From contig QCXZ01000137.1 of the NCBI GenBank assembly GCA_025024175.1, positions 4,092,001 to 4,156,000 on the forward strand: a stretch of DNA of 64,000 nt, written 5' to 3'. Shown one piece after another: positions 25,656 to 37,335 of this stretch. Below the pieces are notes generated by a model that ran no database searches, had not been told where the DNA came from, and saw nothing but the letters and a program-made list of their open reading frames with translations. The translations under genes were made by a program, and so were the position numbers. Position 1 is the stretch's first letter; each line of letters starts with the position of its first letter. Origin of the DNA: Rhyzopertha dominica (taxonomy: Eukaryota; Arthropoda; Insecta; Coleoptera; Bostrichidae).

Positions 25656-28439
25656 GTAGGCATCCAGTCGTGCGCTCGTGGATTGTGTGCGGCGTCGGTA
25701 TTGCAGGACGCCCCGCTTGGGGAATACCCGAGACGGTTCGATACGCGGGAAAATTAGGCGGCGCTGCCGGATTGGGCGAGATGTTGGCGAGGGTAGGGAG
25801 TTTTAGCTGCACGGGGGATGTGGGAGAATTTCACAGCAGTTCTTCTCGCAAACTGACTGACACTGCTTTATGCGATCAAGGGTTATCGTGCAAGAGGATT
25901 ACGGCCGCTGTCTTTCATATCTCGTCTACACTTTTGGAATCAGGCATTTAAATTTTCTACAAAGAAGGCAAATACATTTGCCTTTTGGTATTTGTCTATT
26001 GCTTGTTTGTCCATGCGGTCTTCTTCAATTGTGGTAGCCACAATAGCAGCAAAACTGTTGTTGGTCGTCTTTAACACTAGTCCTACGCTTTGGTACGCTT
26101 ACTCCATCAAGTTACTGTTGAATATCTGCAACCGTTTTTTCGCGCAGTGTTTGAATTTTGATATACGTATATTAATCCCCTACAGTGACGCGTTCCATCG
26201 CATCAAACTACCCCGATTTGAGAATTTTTTACACATAAACTGAGTGAGCTACCCGCACTCTATATACAACTAAGTGATGTCTCAATGATAGACCTTTATG
26301 GTTTGACAGTACTTGATATACGCAGGAATTATGACATGACCCTCATACATAGATATACCCGTAGGGGATATGTTACCCTAGAGGACCAACATAACCCTTA
26401 GAGTTATCATAACGAACTTTCTAATATAGGGTAAATATTTTACTTTGTCCAAGACAATGCCGATTCTTGTATTGTACAATTATAGGATATAAAAGACACT
26501 TGCAGTTTTGTGGCCCAAATGAAAGGAAACAAAAACCAGAAATGTCCTACTGTAGTTACATTTTCTCCTGTATTGATGTCGCGATCGTCTATCCAAGATA
26601 ATAATGTCTCTTNTTAGCCAATTTGAAGAATGATTTTTTATTTAGTTAAGAATGACACGGAGTTACAGTATTGGTAACGATTCTTTGGAAATTGCTTTTT
26701 TTAATAACTTGGTGCCCAAATTATGATAATCTTCCTATTTGTTTTTGGAACAAAATATCAAACGCGCGTCTACATTTTCACAAACCTGCCTTTTCCTCCT
26801 GCGTGTAAAATAATGTATATTTTATGTCTTTAAGAAAGTATTGAGTCATTTTACCATGTGCATATATTTCCGCTTTTGGAAAAATCCTAAGTTTAGTGAA
26901 GAAAACAAAAGTTGTATATATAATCATAATTTTTTTTTACGCAAATATCAGTCTTTTGTCATAGAAATTGCCAGTTGTAATGTGTGATATATTTGAAACT
27001 CAGATACTTTACCACGTTCGTCAAACTCGATACACTGCCATCGTAAAGAAATATTGCTTCCAAATAAAGTTTTAAAGAGTTCATTCTCAATTATTCTTCT
27101 GCAGTCCAAAAGTTTGTTGGCTTTCTCTTATCGATTAATGTAACATCCCACAGGAATTATGGGTCACAAATTGTCTCTTTCGTTTTTCATAAATTCAATA
27201 ACTTCCATTGCTAAGTCACAACTTTTTCCGTCCAACATTTTGACAACTGTTAACTCAAAAAAATCCACTTTGATACACTAATGAACACACGCACTAATCT
27301 TCATAATTTTTGTAAGAATTATTCAAATGTATTATTTATTATTATTAAAGTATTTTGGCAAACGCAAAGCGTGCACATAGGTAAGTAGTTACTTGGAATT
27401 TTAACAGGAGGCAACGCATATAATCTGTGTAGTTTAGTAGAAGTTATATAATACTATTACAAGTACTGTCTGTATTGTACTATATTCAAGATCAGTATAT
27501 GATTTATATAAATAACACTGATTTATCCAACACACAGTATCCATTATTCAGGTACGACCTAAAAAACTGCGCTTTTAGAGTTTACTGTTTTCGGGAGTAA
27601 AACGAAACGTGCCTAAATCGTAATTCCTATGTGACCTATCGTGGTTGAAATTTTAAAACAACTCTACTCTTCTTGCTTTTTATTATCAAATTCTTGACGT
27701 TTCTTCGTATCATAAACCGCCATGAAGATCCAAGTTCTGTTCTGCCGCCCCCTCGCGGCGAATTGCGCGCTCTGCATCAAGCGCCGCAATCATAATTTGT
27801 CCTATTCCCAATGGGGAGATAAATAACTTTAACTACATCCAGCCGTAACACGTCCGAATTATTCCCACCCCTGAAATTTTCCCACTTCCGAATTATTAAC
27901 CGGTTACCGGGGGATTTCCCGGAAGTTGTGTCGAAACGCCCGTATTTTCCGCATGGGGGGTGATGGAGGCTTGCGGGGTTGTCGGATTCTCGTTGAAAAA
28001 AGCAAAGAGTCGATGGTAGTTCAGTGAGGCCTCCGAATAACGAATTGATCGGGTTGGTTCATCCAGTCGTGAATAGGAGGGAGACAAAGCTCTGGTATTC
28101 TTTAGGGTAGAACCCGTGTTTAGCGGATGCAATCCAGAAATCCATAAATAACCTAAAATTCAATCCGTGGAAGCTTTTATTCTTTTATATCAGGAATATC
28201 TGTTTCTTAAAAGTGCTTTTACTTGATGATTCCATCTTCAATCAATACTATTCCGAGCTTTGATCCTTTTTCTTCTCATTATAGTTTCTCATTCTCTTCA
28301 GTCCACATGGACAATAACCCATTGATATACCCTTAGTAAAAAAACATGTATATAGAGAAGCATGGCTCTTTTAGATTTTTTAGACAATGTTCCACAGATT
28401 TCATATTACATTTGATTTCAATAGATTTCATTGAATTTA
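25656..28439. other. Intron, unassigned
   Basis: The first 300 bp remain GC-rich after the exon donor, with a 93-codon frame (25,670-25,951) that has no family resemblance. A second GC-richer island lies at about 27,700-28,140. No repeat was recognised. An N is at 26,613. Confidence 0.45.
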
Positions 28440-29420
28440 ATCGCCCCACATTTATTTATTTATAATCAAAAGCACAAACAGGACAAACTTAAAACAATGC
28501 TTACAACTTATTCAATAATGAAATTAACATAGTATAGAATAAACGACACCGCAAAACAGTAACTATTGAAACGTGAAATTACTACCAATATCTTATTCCA
28601 AATTAACACCTAATTTATGATTATAACATTATGTAAGAAGTAAACTATCAAAATACGAAAGGAAAAAGCCTGAATTTATTGGTGAAGCACATTAAAAATT
28701 TTTCTCCGAAATGAGTATACAGAATCACTAAATATATCAACTTCAAGTGATGGATTAGTTAGCCTACTTAAGAATTGTAAGACTTCATACTTCTAAGAAG
28801 TGGGGAGTAAATATGCGTTAGTGAAATGTACTGGTACATAAAACAAATTATGTGACAGAAGGCACCAAAATATTCAAAATAACTGCAAAAATTCGTCGCT
28901 GCTCTTGAGGCAGCATGCGAAAGTGTTCAGGTATGAGATCAGTACTCTGCATATCCATACGAACTTTATAAGCGACATTTCTAAGAAATTTGTTCTGAAT
29001 CCTTTCAAGGCTATTAATGTACACAATATATTTGGATTCCAAATAACCGAAGCATAGTTCAAAATGCTATTGACGTAAGCCACGAACAAAGAATTAAAAG
29101 ATTTCCATTTTCTAAATGAAACAAACTCTAAAAATAAATCCTAAATAAATCATTTGACTTCCTTACAATATAGGTAATATGTTCGCTAAATAGCATCTTT
29201 GAATCAAATACAACACCCAAGTCTCTAATTGAATTTACCATATTCAACAAGCTACTGTTTATGCTATAATCAAATTTTATAATGCTCTTATTCCGGGCAA
29301 ATGATGTAGGGCAACGTTTATCAATGTTAAAGAAAGGGCTATTGCCCTGGCAGTATGATTCCAGCCTTTCAATATCCTCCTGGAGAAGTTTATTATTACA
29401 AGAATGACATGATTTCATCG
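28440..29420 (-). pseudogene. Jockey/CR1-like LINE reverse transcriptase, C-terminal part
   Basis: Minus-strand frames from 29,418 downward read LLQEDIERLESYC, FFNIDKRC, YSINSSLL, then IRDLGVVFDSKMLFSEHITY (about 29,155-29,215). After a shift comes FVAYVNSILNYASVIWNP, then YIVYINSLERIQNKFLRNVA. This is the RT thumb region (RDLGVxFDSxLxFxxHI, then LVxxxLxYxSxIWxP, then LExIQxKFLR) of Jockey/CR1-type elements. The catalytic core is absent and there are frameshifts. A TTTATTTATTTATAA stretch at about 28,450 is the probable antisense 3' tail. Confidence 0.75.
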
Positions 29421-30439
29421 ATTTTTAAGTGTTTGCTAGTTGATTTTAATGGCTTTCATTACACTGGATTTTTATATCGGAGGTTTTAATCAGATTTCAT
29501 GCGGATTTGAAATAAATTTTGTAGGGATTGCCAATAAACAACTTATTTAATGTATTCAGAAGGTGCAGGTATAACAAAAAAACGAACAAAAGATATTTTA
29601 ACCATTTTGATACAGCAAGACAGTAATAAAAAGTCAAATAAATAAAAAATACTTCAAGTACATGTGTATTTATTGGCACTGGAGAAATAACTCCTTTATC
29701 CCATTCATTTGATGTGCAGAGAACACCTATGGGCTTTGCATTTGGTTCCACAATAGCAAAAGCTTTTCTGAACTTTCCTTTGAACTTTTTCGTGTTAAAT
29801 AGGAAAAACGAAAATTAAAACCCAAGAAAGCTCTCTGTCGAAGGAAATTTTCGCATGCTTGACTACTATACAGTGCTGGCAGAAACAGATGGTGCATTTC
29901 TGATAATGGGCGAAATAGTTTTTTTTTCGACGAATTCGCTGCATGTCTTATTCAACTTATTCAAAGTCAAAGGTGGTTGAATACTCTGTATTTGCATGTC
30001 ATCACCTTTAACCTTGTCGATTCTTCTTCTTTTCTTGGTCTTCTTCTTTCTGATGATGGACATAACACTAATGAGACCAATGACATACACATTTTGCCCA
30101 ACCACAGGTACCATTATATTAAAATCTCTTATAATATTCTAGCCTTAAAATAAATATTATTGCATCTAAAGCTTGAATCTGTTGTATGATTTTGAAGTTG
30201 AACTTTTCTACTTACGTCAGAAAGCCTTCCATAGCGCTTACGTTTTCTAATGCTAGAATGATTATTACTTTTCTCATTACCTTATCAGGAGTACCACTTT
30301 CCTAACAACAAATTAACCCCAAAACTAACAACAGAAATTGTATAAGTTTCCACAATTTTGAACTTGTCAGACGGTTTTTGCAGCATTTCATTTACAATTT
30401 AGATATTTTCAAAGTGTAATAATCAACATCGTTTGGTCT
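29421..30439 (-). other. Two unrecognised minus-strand frames
   Basis: The frame 29,866-30,114 encodes 82 residues with a very basic block (IIRKKKTKKRRRIDKVK) and a Ser/Thr-rich end. The frame 29,497-29,751 starts MEPNAKPIGVLCTSNEWDKG and continues into a hydrophobic, probably membrane-like, stretch. Both look more coding-like than random frames here, but no family comes to mind. They may be remnants of one retroposed or transposon gene. Confidence 0.25.
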
Positions 30440-30520
30440 GTTTCATTAATTAATTATAAATCCGGTGAGCTTTTCGGTCTTTCGACCATTATCAGGGGTC
30501 CTATTTGAAAACGAAGACTA
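30440..30520 (-). mobile_element. Penelope-like pLTR scrap with hairpin motif
   Basis: The minus strand reads CTGATAATGGTCGAAAGACC followed by GAAAAGCTC. A four-base-pair stem GGTC/GACC capped by GAAA lies between CTGATAA and GAAA. This is the layout of the minimal hammerhead motifs of Penelope-like elements, but with A where the core needs G (CUGANGA). No coding part is attached. Confidence 0.35.
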
Positions 30521-32219
30521 CATCACAAAGGTGTCGATAGACAGACAACAAAACGGCACACTTGCGCTTATTGGGCTTTTTTGCAACGCATTCTACAGCA
30601 TGTCGTTAAGGAAAAGACGTGAATCAATTGTATGCAATTCTATTTGGTGGTTGCTTATTATATTTATAATTTATGGTTCTTTTAATCTTCAAGCTCTACA
30701 AGACTCCATCTTGTACTTTTTTACACTATGTACTCCTGACTTTTGTAATCTTTCTTTCTTAGGTTTGGTGTTAACTAAGTGTGCAGGTAGTTGTTTTTAT
30801 TTAGTTCGTTGCCTTTATGTTTACTTTTCTTTACTTTTAGTTAGGCATAAGGATGACGTCAGGACTTTTATTGTGTTCACTCCCTAAGCACCCTAAACAA
30901 GTTTATGAAGGAATCGCTTAAGTCCTCGCTTACGCACTATGCACCTCTTTTCGGGTCATTAATTGACTGCATTAACTGGTAATTACTACTTGTTCTCGTA
31001 TGTATCACGTCTAATTCAGCACATCTTTATTCGGCTTAACCGTAGTGCAGTATATACTGTTCTAAATCCTCGTTACCATCTTTGATTCACATACGTACGT
31101 TAATATAGTGTCAACAAATGGTCAACTACTTTTGATGCATATTTACAACTTTATCTATCATACCGTTAGCGTTAAATCAGCACTTAGTATATAGTTGTGA
31201 CTGGATAATTAGTGCTAAAATATCTAACATACCACCCACCCAAAGATAATGTAAAAAAACACACATTATTTTGTGCCTTCAAAGCAAACATGATACTCGC
31301 ACGCGTTGAATCTATCTGTATCGTGTTTAGCGTGTAAAATAAAAGAGTGCAAGTGCCCTCATCGCACAGAGGATACCAGTATAAACAATTTGTTTAGAAA
31401 ACAGAGCGCCCATTGAGGGCGTCCGTGTGTGTATATACGCGAGAGTGCAACCGCAGTCGGAGGCACTTTCATTTGTTTGTTCTCAATTTATCCAGGGCGA
31501 TGGGGGCTATATTTATGTTTTAGCATGGTACCTATTCGAAGTACATGCCCAGTCATTAGCCCCGACTAGCGGTCAACCGTGAATCGATGGCATTTGTCCA
31601 AAACTGCGCAACGGTGACGAATCGATGTCGTTTTGTTTCGTCGTCGAAAACAAACAGCCCTCGACAGGATGGGTGGGACAAGTTATGAAGGAGAAGCGAT
31701 GTGTTGGTATTTTTGTTATTAGTTATGTTAATATATGATTTTTTTCTTGGTGGTATTTCTCCAATATTTCGGTGGATTACTTCTACCTTTCTCGAGCTTT
31801 ATTTTTTTAATATTTACGTGCAAAACTGTTTGTATGTATCATATGTATTATTTATTTTTGGGTTAATTTCGTTTATTTTCATTTTCCCAGTTCAAAATGT
31901 GGAGTACCTAACTACAATTTATTGTTCATCTGTAGGACCTTCTTTTGGTTTGGCATGTATGCCGAATCAAGAACCTGGGTAATATGATCCTTTCTCATTT
32001 TCTAAACAGCATGAACATTCTCCTGTCAAGCGTTTTATAACTAAAACAGTGTTTCGTGAGGACAATCTGATGTTTCGCAGCAACAATAAATATTGTACCC
32101 CAAATCATTTAGTCAAGATTTTACTGTATTTTTTTAACTTGTTCCCTATCCAATTTTCTTCTTTCGTTTATAGATAGATGTATAGAATGTGATGTTCTTT
32201 TTATTAAGAGTTACACACG
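30521..32219. other. Intron, unassigned
   Basis: There are two longer AT-rich frames (30,465-30,887 and 31,701-31,982, plus) whose hydrophobic composition follows from T-rich sequence. A GC-richer island lies at about 31,360-31,690. Nothing was recognised. Confidence 0.4.
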
Positions 32220-32970
32220 AAAAAATGACCAGTTCAAGGAAAAATGCGGGAGCTATACGGAAACTTATTCCAGTCAAATCTTCGCTAAGATAAGAGAAGG
32301 AATACAATATGGAAACAAATCATGTTGGCATAGCGTTTGAATTCTATGAGATGATTCTTAATTCTTCGAACTGCTAGAATTTTACTTTTCAATAAAAGTG
32401 TCACGTAGTGCCACTATGAGAATGTTAACATATCATCTTTTTCTCCGCTGCTAGCTTTTTTTAAAACATCAATCTGTAGGTTATCATTCAAATCAATCGA
32501 AGGTGCTGACTAGGGAAGAATTTAAAAAATTCAAAAGAGAGGCACCTACGAAGGAGTATTTACTCCTAAAAGTAATCTCATTGTAGGGAATATGCGGAGG
32601 ATGTAAAAGAATAGAATTGTACAATCTAACTGGAGAAGACGTAGACGATACTGAGTCTCAGTTAGTGATCATAATAATCAATCTAAAGCACATGATAGAC
32701 GGGTATTTACTGTGAATGATAGTAACAAATATGGCAATTTACAACTTGCACACTTTCCAAAAAATTGTCGAATATGTCAAACTTGAACATCCTAATAAAT
32801 ACTAAGGTCACTACTTTAAGAGAATTTGAACAACACTGTTGGCCAAAACGGGGCCTATATTGACGTATTAAAATGATATTACAGCTGAAAGAGCTATAAA
32901 GTTGCTAAAACATATGTTGAAATATAAATTGAAGACAAAAATCCTTTAATAAATGTTACTGATTGCATCG
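32220..32970 (+). pseudogene. Crypton-type tyrosine recombinase, decayed
   Basis: Plus-strand frames give IRKLIPVKSSLR.EKEYN near 32,255-32,310 (an N-terminal Crypton-like block). They then give LTREEFKKFKREAPTKEYLL with a following LKVISL (32,500-32,580), then GICGGCKRIELYNLTGEDVD (32,590-32,650). Toward the end come FQKIVEYVKLEHPNKY.GHYF and TTLLAKTG (32,755-32,860), then SYKVAKTYVE. This is the order expected for insect Crypton recombinases: L-x-G-x-C/R-x-x-E-L box, H-x-F-R box, A-x-T-L-L-A helix, and the K-V-A-x-x-Y terminal box with the Tyr nucleophile. Multiple stops and frameshifts make it dead. No element boundaries were found. Confidence 0.65.
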
Positions 32971-33745
32971 TTACTGTTAATATAAACAAGCGTTAAAATG
33001 GTTATTTTTAATCAAGCACTTTGTAATTGTTTAAGCTTTTATTTTAACTGTATTACATTGGAATTTTATTGAGACTTACGACAGATACTTATGTGAATCA
33101 ATCTTGAAAGTACATTACGTGATCATCAGTAAAATAATGTGTCATTTTATAGAAAGAGATTGTTGCCGTAAAATCAATAGTTTAAAGGATACACTGAAAT
33201 CAATCGTTTTGCATAATTTTACTTCCTATGGGACATTATTTCTCCAAGGACCTTCCCATAAATATTCGTTATCTTCGTCCCGTTGCTTGAAATATGGAAA
33301 CTGCAAACTCAGAGAAAAGCATAAATCCAAATGAAACAACCGCAGGGCCAAACCCCAAAACCTCCTCTTGCAATACCATTTTGCATCTGTTCTGGCATCA
33401 GTCACCCTATAACGTATTCCTGTTCCGTAATGTTATTGTCTCAAATCGAATTCACCCCTTGATTCCAAGCCCCTCCCGAATCCCATTACCTTCGGTCGGA
33501 TTTGGGCCGTTCCGTCTCTTATAAATCGCTTTACTTCGCAGGAGCGAACGAAAAGCTCCAACTTTAACACTTACTTCCCAGGAAAGGACAGTTTTCAAGT
33601 GCCGAGGAACGCTTTATCAAATCCAAACAGACTTTTAATCGTAGAGGAGCGCTCCAGCTAGTGATGGGTGGTTATAAATACTATTACCTACAAAATATTT
33701 TAAAAAGCACATTAACAAAAAAGAACAACACAAATTGATAAGATA
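32971..33745. other. Intron, unassigned
   Basis: No repeat recognised. About 33,220-33,660 is GC-richer and may be single-copy DNA. Confidence 0.4.
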
Positions 33746-34113
33746 TACAGGGTTTGTATAAATGATTCGTGCAACGCGGACGGCGTTGATTTCTGAATCC
33801 TTTGTGTCGCCTTTTTGTAACTGCTGCCAAGCTACAATATGCACGGCGATAGTAGTTGAAGGTTGCAGATCAATGTCACACCACAGCTCCTAAATGTGAG
33901 CTTTCTGCAACCTTCAAGTTAATTATCCCACCAGACACTACAGAATATGTTGAAAATACAATCCCAGGCGTTTTCTCATATTAAACTATATGAAATAATT
34001 CAAAATTCGACAGATGACAAGTATACATCACTTTCCTGAGAGGCGGCAAATTGATTTAATCGATAATTTCCATAAGCGCCCTGGATGCATGAATCATTTA
34101 TAGAAACCCTGTA
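33746..34113. mobile_element. MITE family 2, copy 2
   Basis: About 368 bp, starting TACAGGGTTTGTATA and ending ATAGAAACCCTGTA. It is about 85-90 percent identical by eye to 11,714-12,057, including the block GCTGCCAAGCTACAATATGC. It has no coding capacity. Confidence 0.88.
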
Positions 34114-34714
34114 TTACTACCCTGCTGACAGATAGTGTATTCTGCTAACTCGATGAAATATATAGCAATAAATTACTGTACACAAAGTGTCAATTGTCTT
34201 ATTTAGGTATGGTTCCCGCTTAAGATATTTTAAGAACTACATGATCCACCTAAAAAAAGGACAGTCTTGTCTAAACTGACGTAATGATAATTTAGCTTAA
34301 AATGCTTAAACATGGGCATCTTTTAACTATAAAGACACCGGGGCCTTCGCTACTGCTACTAACTGGAAAAAATCGTTTAGCCCATCACTACTTGAGTCCT
34401 TTTTATTTTAACACCCAACTTTCTGAGAAGACGTTATTCTTAAGGGCGCTTTGTCAAATCCAAACAGCTTTTTAATCGTAGTCTGCATCTGAGCAGCAAG
34501 CCATGAATAAAATTCCATATTACGGGAACAAAGACGGACTTGTTAGGTAGGTGGTACCATAAGTTCGATGTGAGGTGTTGATAATAGCATTCTTTGTCGA
34601 GATGATGAATAACGAACAGCAAGGAGTGTGTATGATATTTGAACAGGTGTCATGCACAGAATTTCAACGCAAGTTATGGGAAACCATGTTTTTTTTCAAA
34701 CGATCAGCGTCCAT
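34114..34714. other. Intron, unassigned
   Basis: Nothing recognised apart from AT-rich sequence. Confidence 0.4.
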
Positions 34715-34960
34715 AATATCAGATAATATGTTTTCGAAAAAATAGCTATCACTAATCTGACGTTTAAATTGCACCTGTAATCTTTGAGTATCTAAAAAAT
34801 CGTGTAAACACATTCGCTTTTTAAGTGTGCTTTATCTTTAGTAGAGCTTAAAATTTGATCTAAATTATTATACGTATTGTCAACAACTAAAGGCGTCAAA
34901 TCAGGTGAGTATGCAGGACATTTAAGAGACGAGAATCTCTCAGGTCATCGATCAGAAAAA
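34715..34960 (-). pseudogene. Penelope-like C-terminal scrap joined to a transposase motif
   Basis: The minus strand from about 34,900 reads LVVDNTYNNLDQILSSTKDK followed by AHLKSECVYTIF. This nearly repeats the Penelope pre-endonuclease block at 36,670-36,770. The GIY-YIG domain is then missing and the 3' untranslated block follows at once (CAAAGATTACAGGTGCAA, then AAACGTCAG, to 34,715). Immediately upstream in the same frame is CPAYSPDLTPL, which resembles the catalytic end of a DD41D transposase. Confidence 0.55.
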
Positions 34961-35014
34961 ATCGTTTAAACAATCCTGAATATTACCAAGAAAGAACAAT
35001 AATATAAAAACTGT

Positions 35015-36513
35015 AAAATTTACTTATGGAAACCAGCACGTCACAAATTATAATAATTGTAAAACTTAAGGCTTACTATCATAGTAAATACAAGAAATTT
35101 GGAAGCATTGATCACTTTAATGAATTTAAAAGTTTACTCAGTGAACTAAAAATACAAATGTCACAGGCTTACAATGATTACATTAATAAAATCCAAACAA
35201 ATTTTAGTCATGATCCCAAAAGTTTTTGGGCTTTTGTTCAAAATAAGAACCGGCGTTCGAGAATTCCTAACGAACGTTTCTTGAATGATGAAAAAATTGA
35301 TGATCCACGCTAGATAGTCAATGGTTTCGCTAAATTTTTTTTGATGTCTTTACTGCCGGCAATATAAATGGTTCAAATTTAATGAAGCCAAGGCTTATAC
35401 ACATTTTAACAAATGTTCTGAATTCAATATTCAAAAGTCTATATTCAAATTAAAAATAACGGAATGACCTGTGGAGATGATCAGATACCTAGCTTTCTAA
35501 TTAAAGATTGTTCAAGGGTTCTTATCTCACTTTAAGGTATTTGTTTACTCTTATATTGTCTACAGCCTCATTTCCCGATATTTGGAAAGTTACAAGAGTG
35601 TGTCCTCTTTTAAAGAGCGGCAATCCCTCTGACTTAAAAAATTAATCGTCCCATTGCAATTTTATCAAATTTTGCGAAGGTTTTCGAGATGTTATTGCAC
35701 AGTATAATTTTTAATGAAATTAAGCATTGCATTTCACCTAACCAACATGGATTCTATCCAAAACGTTCTACTGTAACTAACTTAACACAGTTTATGCAGT
35801 CTACTGCAAATATTGTAGATAATAAAGGTCAAGTTGATGCAGTGTATACTGATTTCTCGAAGGCCTTCGACAGGGTGGACCATTGTGTTCTACTTAATAA
35901 ACTAGAGCAGCGTGGATTGAGTGATTATCTCGTTCAACTAGTAAAATCATATCTCACTCAATGTAAATTATGCGTTACATACAACGGTTTTAAATCATAC
36001 AACGTTTTAGCAACCTCCGGAGTTCCTCAGGGGTCTAACTTGGGGTCATTGCTGTTTATTTTGTTTATAAATGATCTATCACTTTCGTTAGAATCTAATC
36101 ATCTGTTTTTTGCGGATGACCTGAAATCATTTTCCGAGGTATCCGGCCAGGATGACTGTTTAGTATTGCAAGGGCAGGTTAACCGTGTAGCTAGATGGTG
36201 TGCTGTGAATAGATTGCCTCTTAATATTGACAAGTGTAAGGTTTGCACTTTTACCCTTAGAAGGCAAGCTTTAATATTTAATTATACAACTGAAGCAGTC
36301 GATTTGATGCGCTGCTACAGCGTTAAAGATCTTGGTGTGAGTTATGATTGTAAATTATATTTTACTGGTCACATAGGTTCAACGCTGCCTATAAAGCTCT
36401 AGGTTTTATTATTCGCAACTCAGCATCGTTGAATAATAGTGTACTGAAATCTTTATATTTTACTTTTGTTCGTTCCAAGTTGGAATACTGCTGTTTGATA
36501 TGGTATCCTCATT
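35015..36513 (+). pseudogene. Jockey/CR1-like LINE with near-complete RT, 5' truncated
   Basis: A non-LTR retrotransposon remnant. The part 35,026-35,313 gives the connector before the RT (SFWAFVQNKNRRSRIPNERF). After a damaged 375 bp comes NRPIAILSNFAKVFEMLL, then an open frame of 237 codons (35,689-36,402). It carries RT motifs in order: HGFYPKRST, VYTDFSKAFDRVDH (motif A), SGVPQGSNLGSLLFILFINDL (motif B region), FFADDLK (catalytic FADD), and VKDLGVSYDCKLYFTGHI. The thumb continues in another frame (ALGFIIRNSASLNNSV, then VRSKLEYCCLIWYP) to about 36,513, where it stops abruptly against Penelope sequence. It lacks the endonuclease domain and 3' tail. The long intact RT frame suggests a fairly recent insertion. 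Confidence 0.88.
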
Positions 36514-37335
36514 AGTGAAAAATGGTTATAACAATAATAATATTTGGTCAGTTTTTAATAAAGGTGCTTATCCAAATCAAGTAAATTCTCAGCCAGGACA
36601 AAGTAAATTGAAGTTGAGTTTGCCTTATGTACAAGGCCTTTCGGAAAAATTAAAGAGGATGCTTAGAAAAAACGATATTTTAGTTGTTGATAGTACATAT
36701 AATAATTTAGATAAAATTATAAGTTCTACTAAAAGATAAAGTACATTTAGAGAGTGAAGGTGTTTACAAAATTACATGTCCTTGCGGCAAGTGTTACATA
36801 GGTCAAACTAAAAGAAAAGTAGAAACGCGTTTGAAAGAACACATACGTGCTACTAGGGTGCAACAGATAGATAAATCTTCCGTAGCTGAACACTCCTATT
36901 TGACTAAATACATGATCGACTTTGATAAAACACAAATTTTACATAGAGAAAAATATTATCACAAATGTCTAATAAAAGAAGCTATTAGAAATTTGTAGAA
37001 GTACTAATAATTTTAATAGGGATTGTGGAAATTATGAGTTAGGTGACATTTGGAAGGCTATTTTGTAGTTATCTTTTATCAAGTAGTTCGTGTATATCTA
37101 GTGGGTAGGTAGTTCATTTTTCGTCATTAGGTTCTTTTCTATCAGGTTAGCACGTTGTCTCTTTGACGTCTCGCTTCCTTGGTGATTTGTTTTTTTTGTT
37201 TGAACTTGTGTCGGGCAAAGTTTGAGGTTCTTCGTCTTTGACAAAGATTATAGGTGTAATCGAAACGTCAGACTTATAATTTTTTGTCAGTGTTTTCAAG
37301 AGACAGCGATCTTTCCGAGAATATATTATCTTATA
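36514..37335 (+). pseudogene. Penelope-like element C-terminus with GIY-YIG endonuclease
   Basis: The frame at 36,514-36,739 reads LPYVQGLSEKLKRMLRKNDI then VVDSTYNNLDKIISSTK. One frameshift near 36,735 leads to HLESEGVYKITCPCGKCYIG then QTKRKVETRLKEHIRA, followed by SSVAEHSY. GVYKI and CYIG are the GIY-YIG core, the preceding CPCG is the zinc-finger-like CxC feature of Penelope endonucleases, and the Arg and Glu of RLKEH fit the catalytic pattern. The coding end is near 36,995. The 3' untranslated block to 37,335 recurs at 17,150 and, inverted, at 34,715. The RT part is absent, replaced by the LINE at 36,513. Confidence 0.85.

Noticed and set aside
30465..30887. 140-codon plus frame with hydrophobic, membrane-like composition
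   Set aside because: It starts inside a Penelope-like scrap and its hydrophobicity follows from T-rich sequence; no family resemblance.
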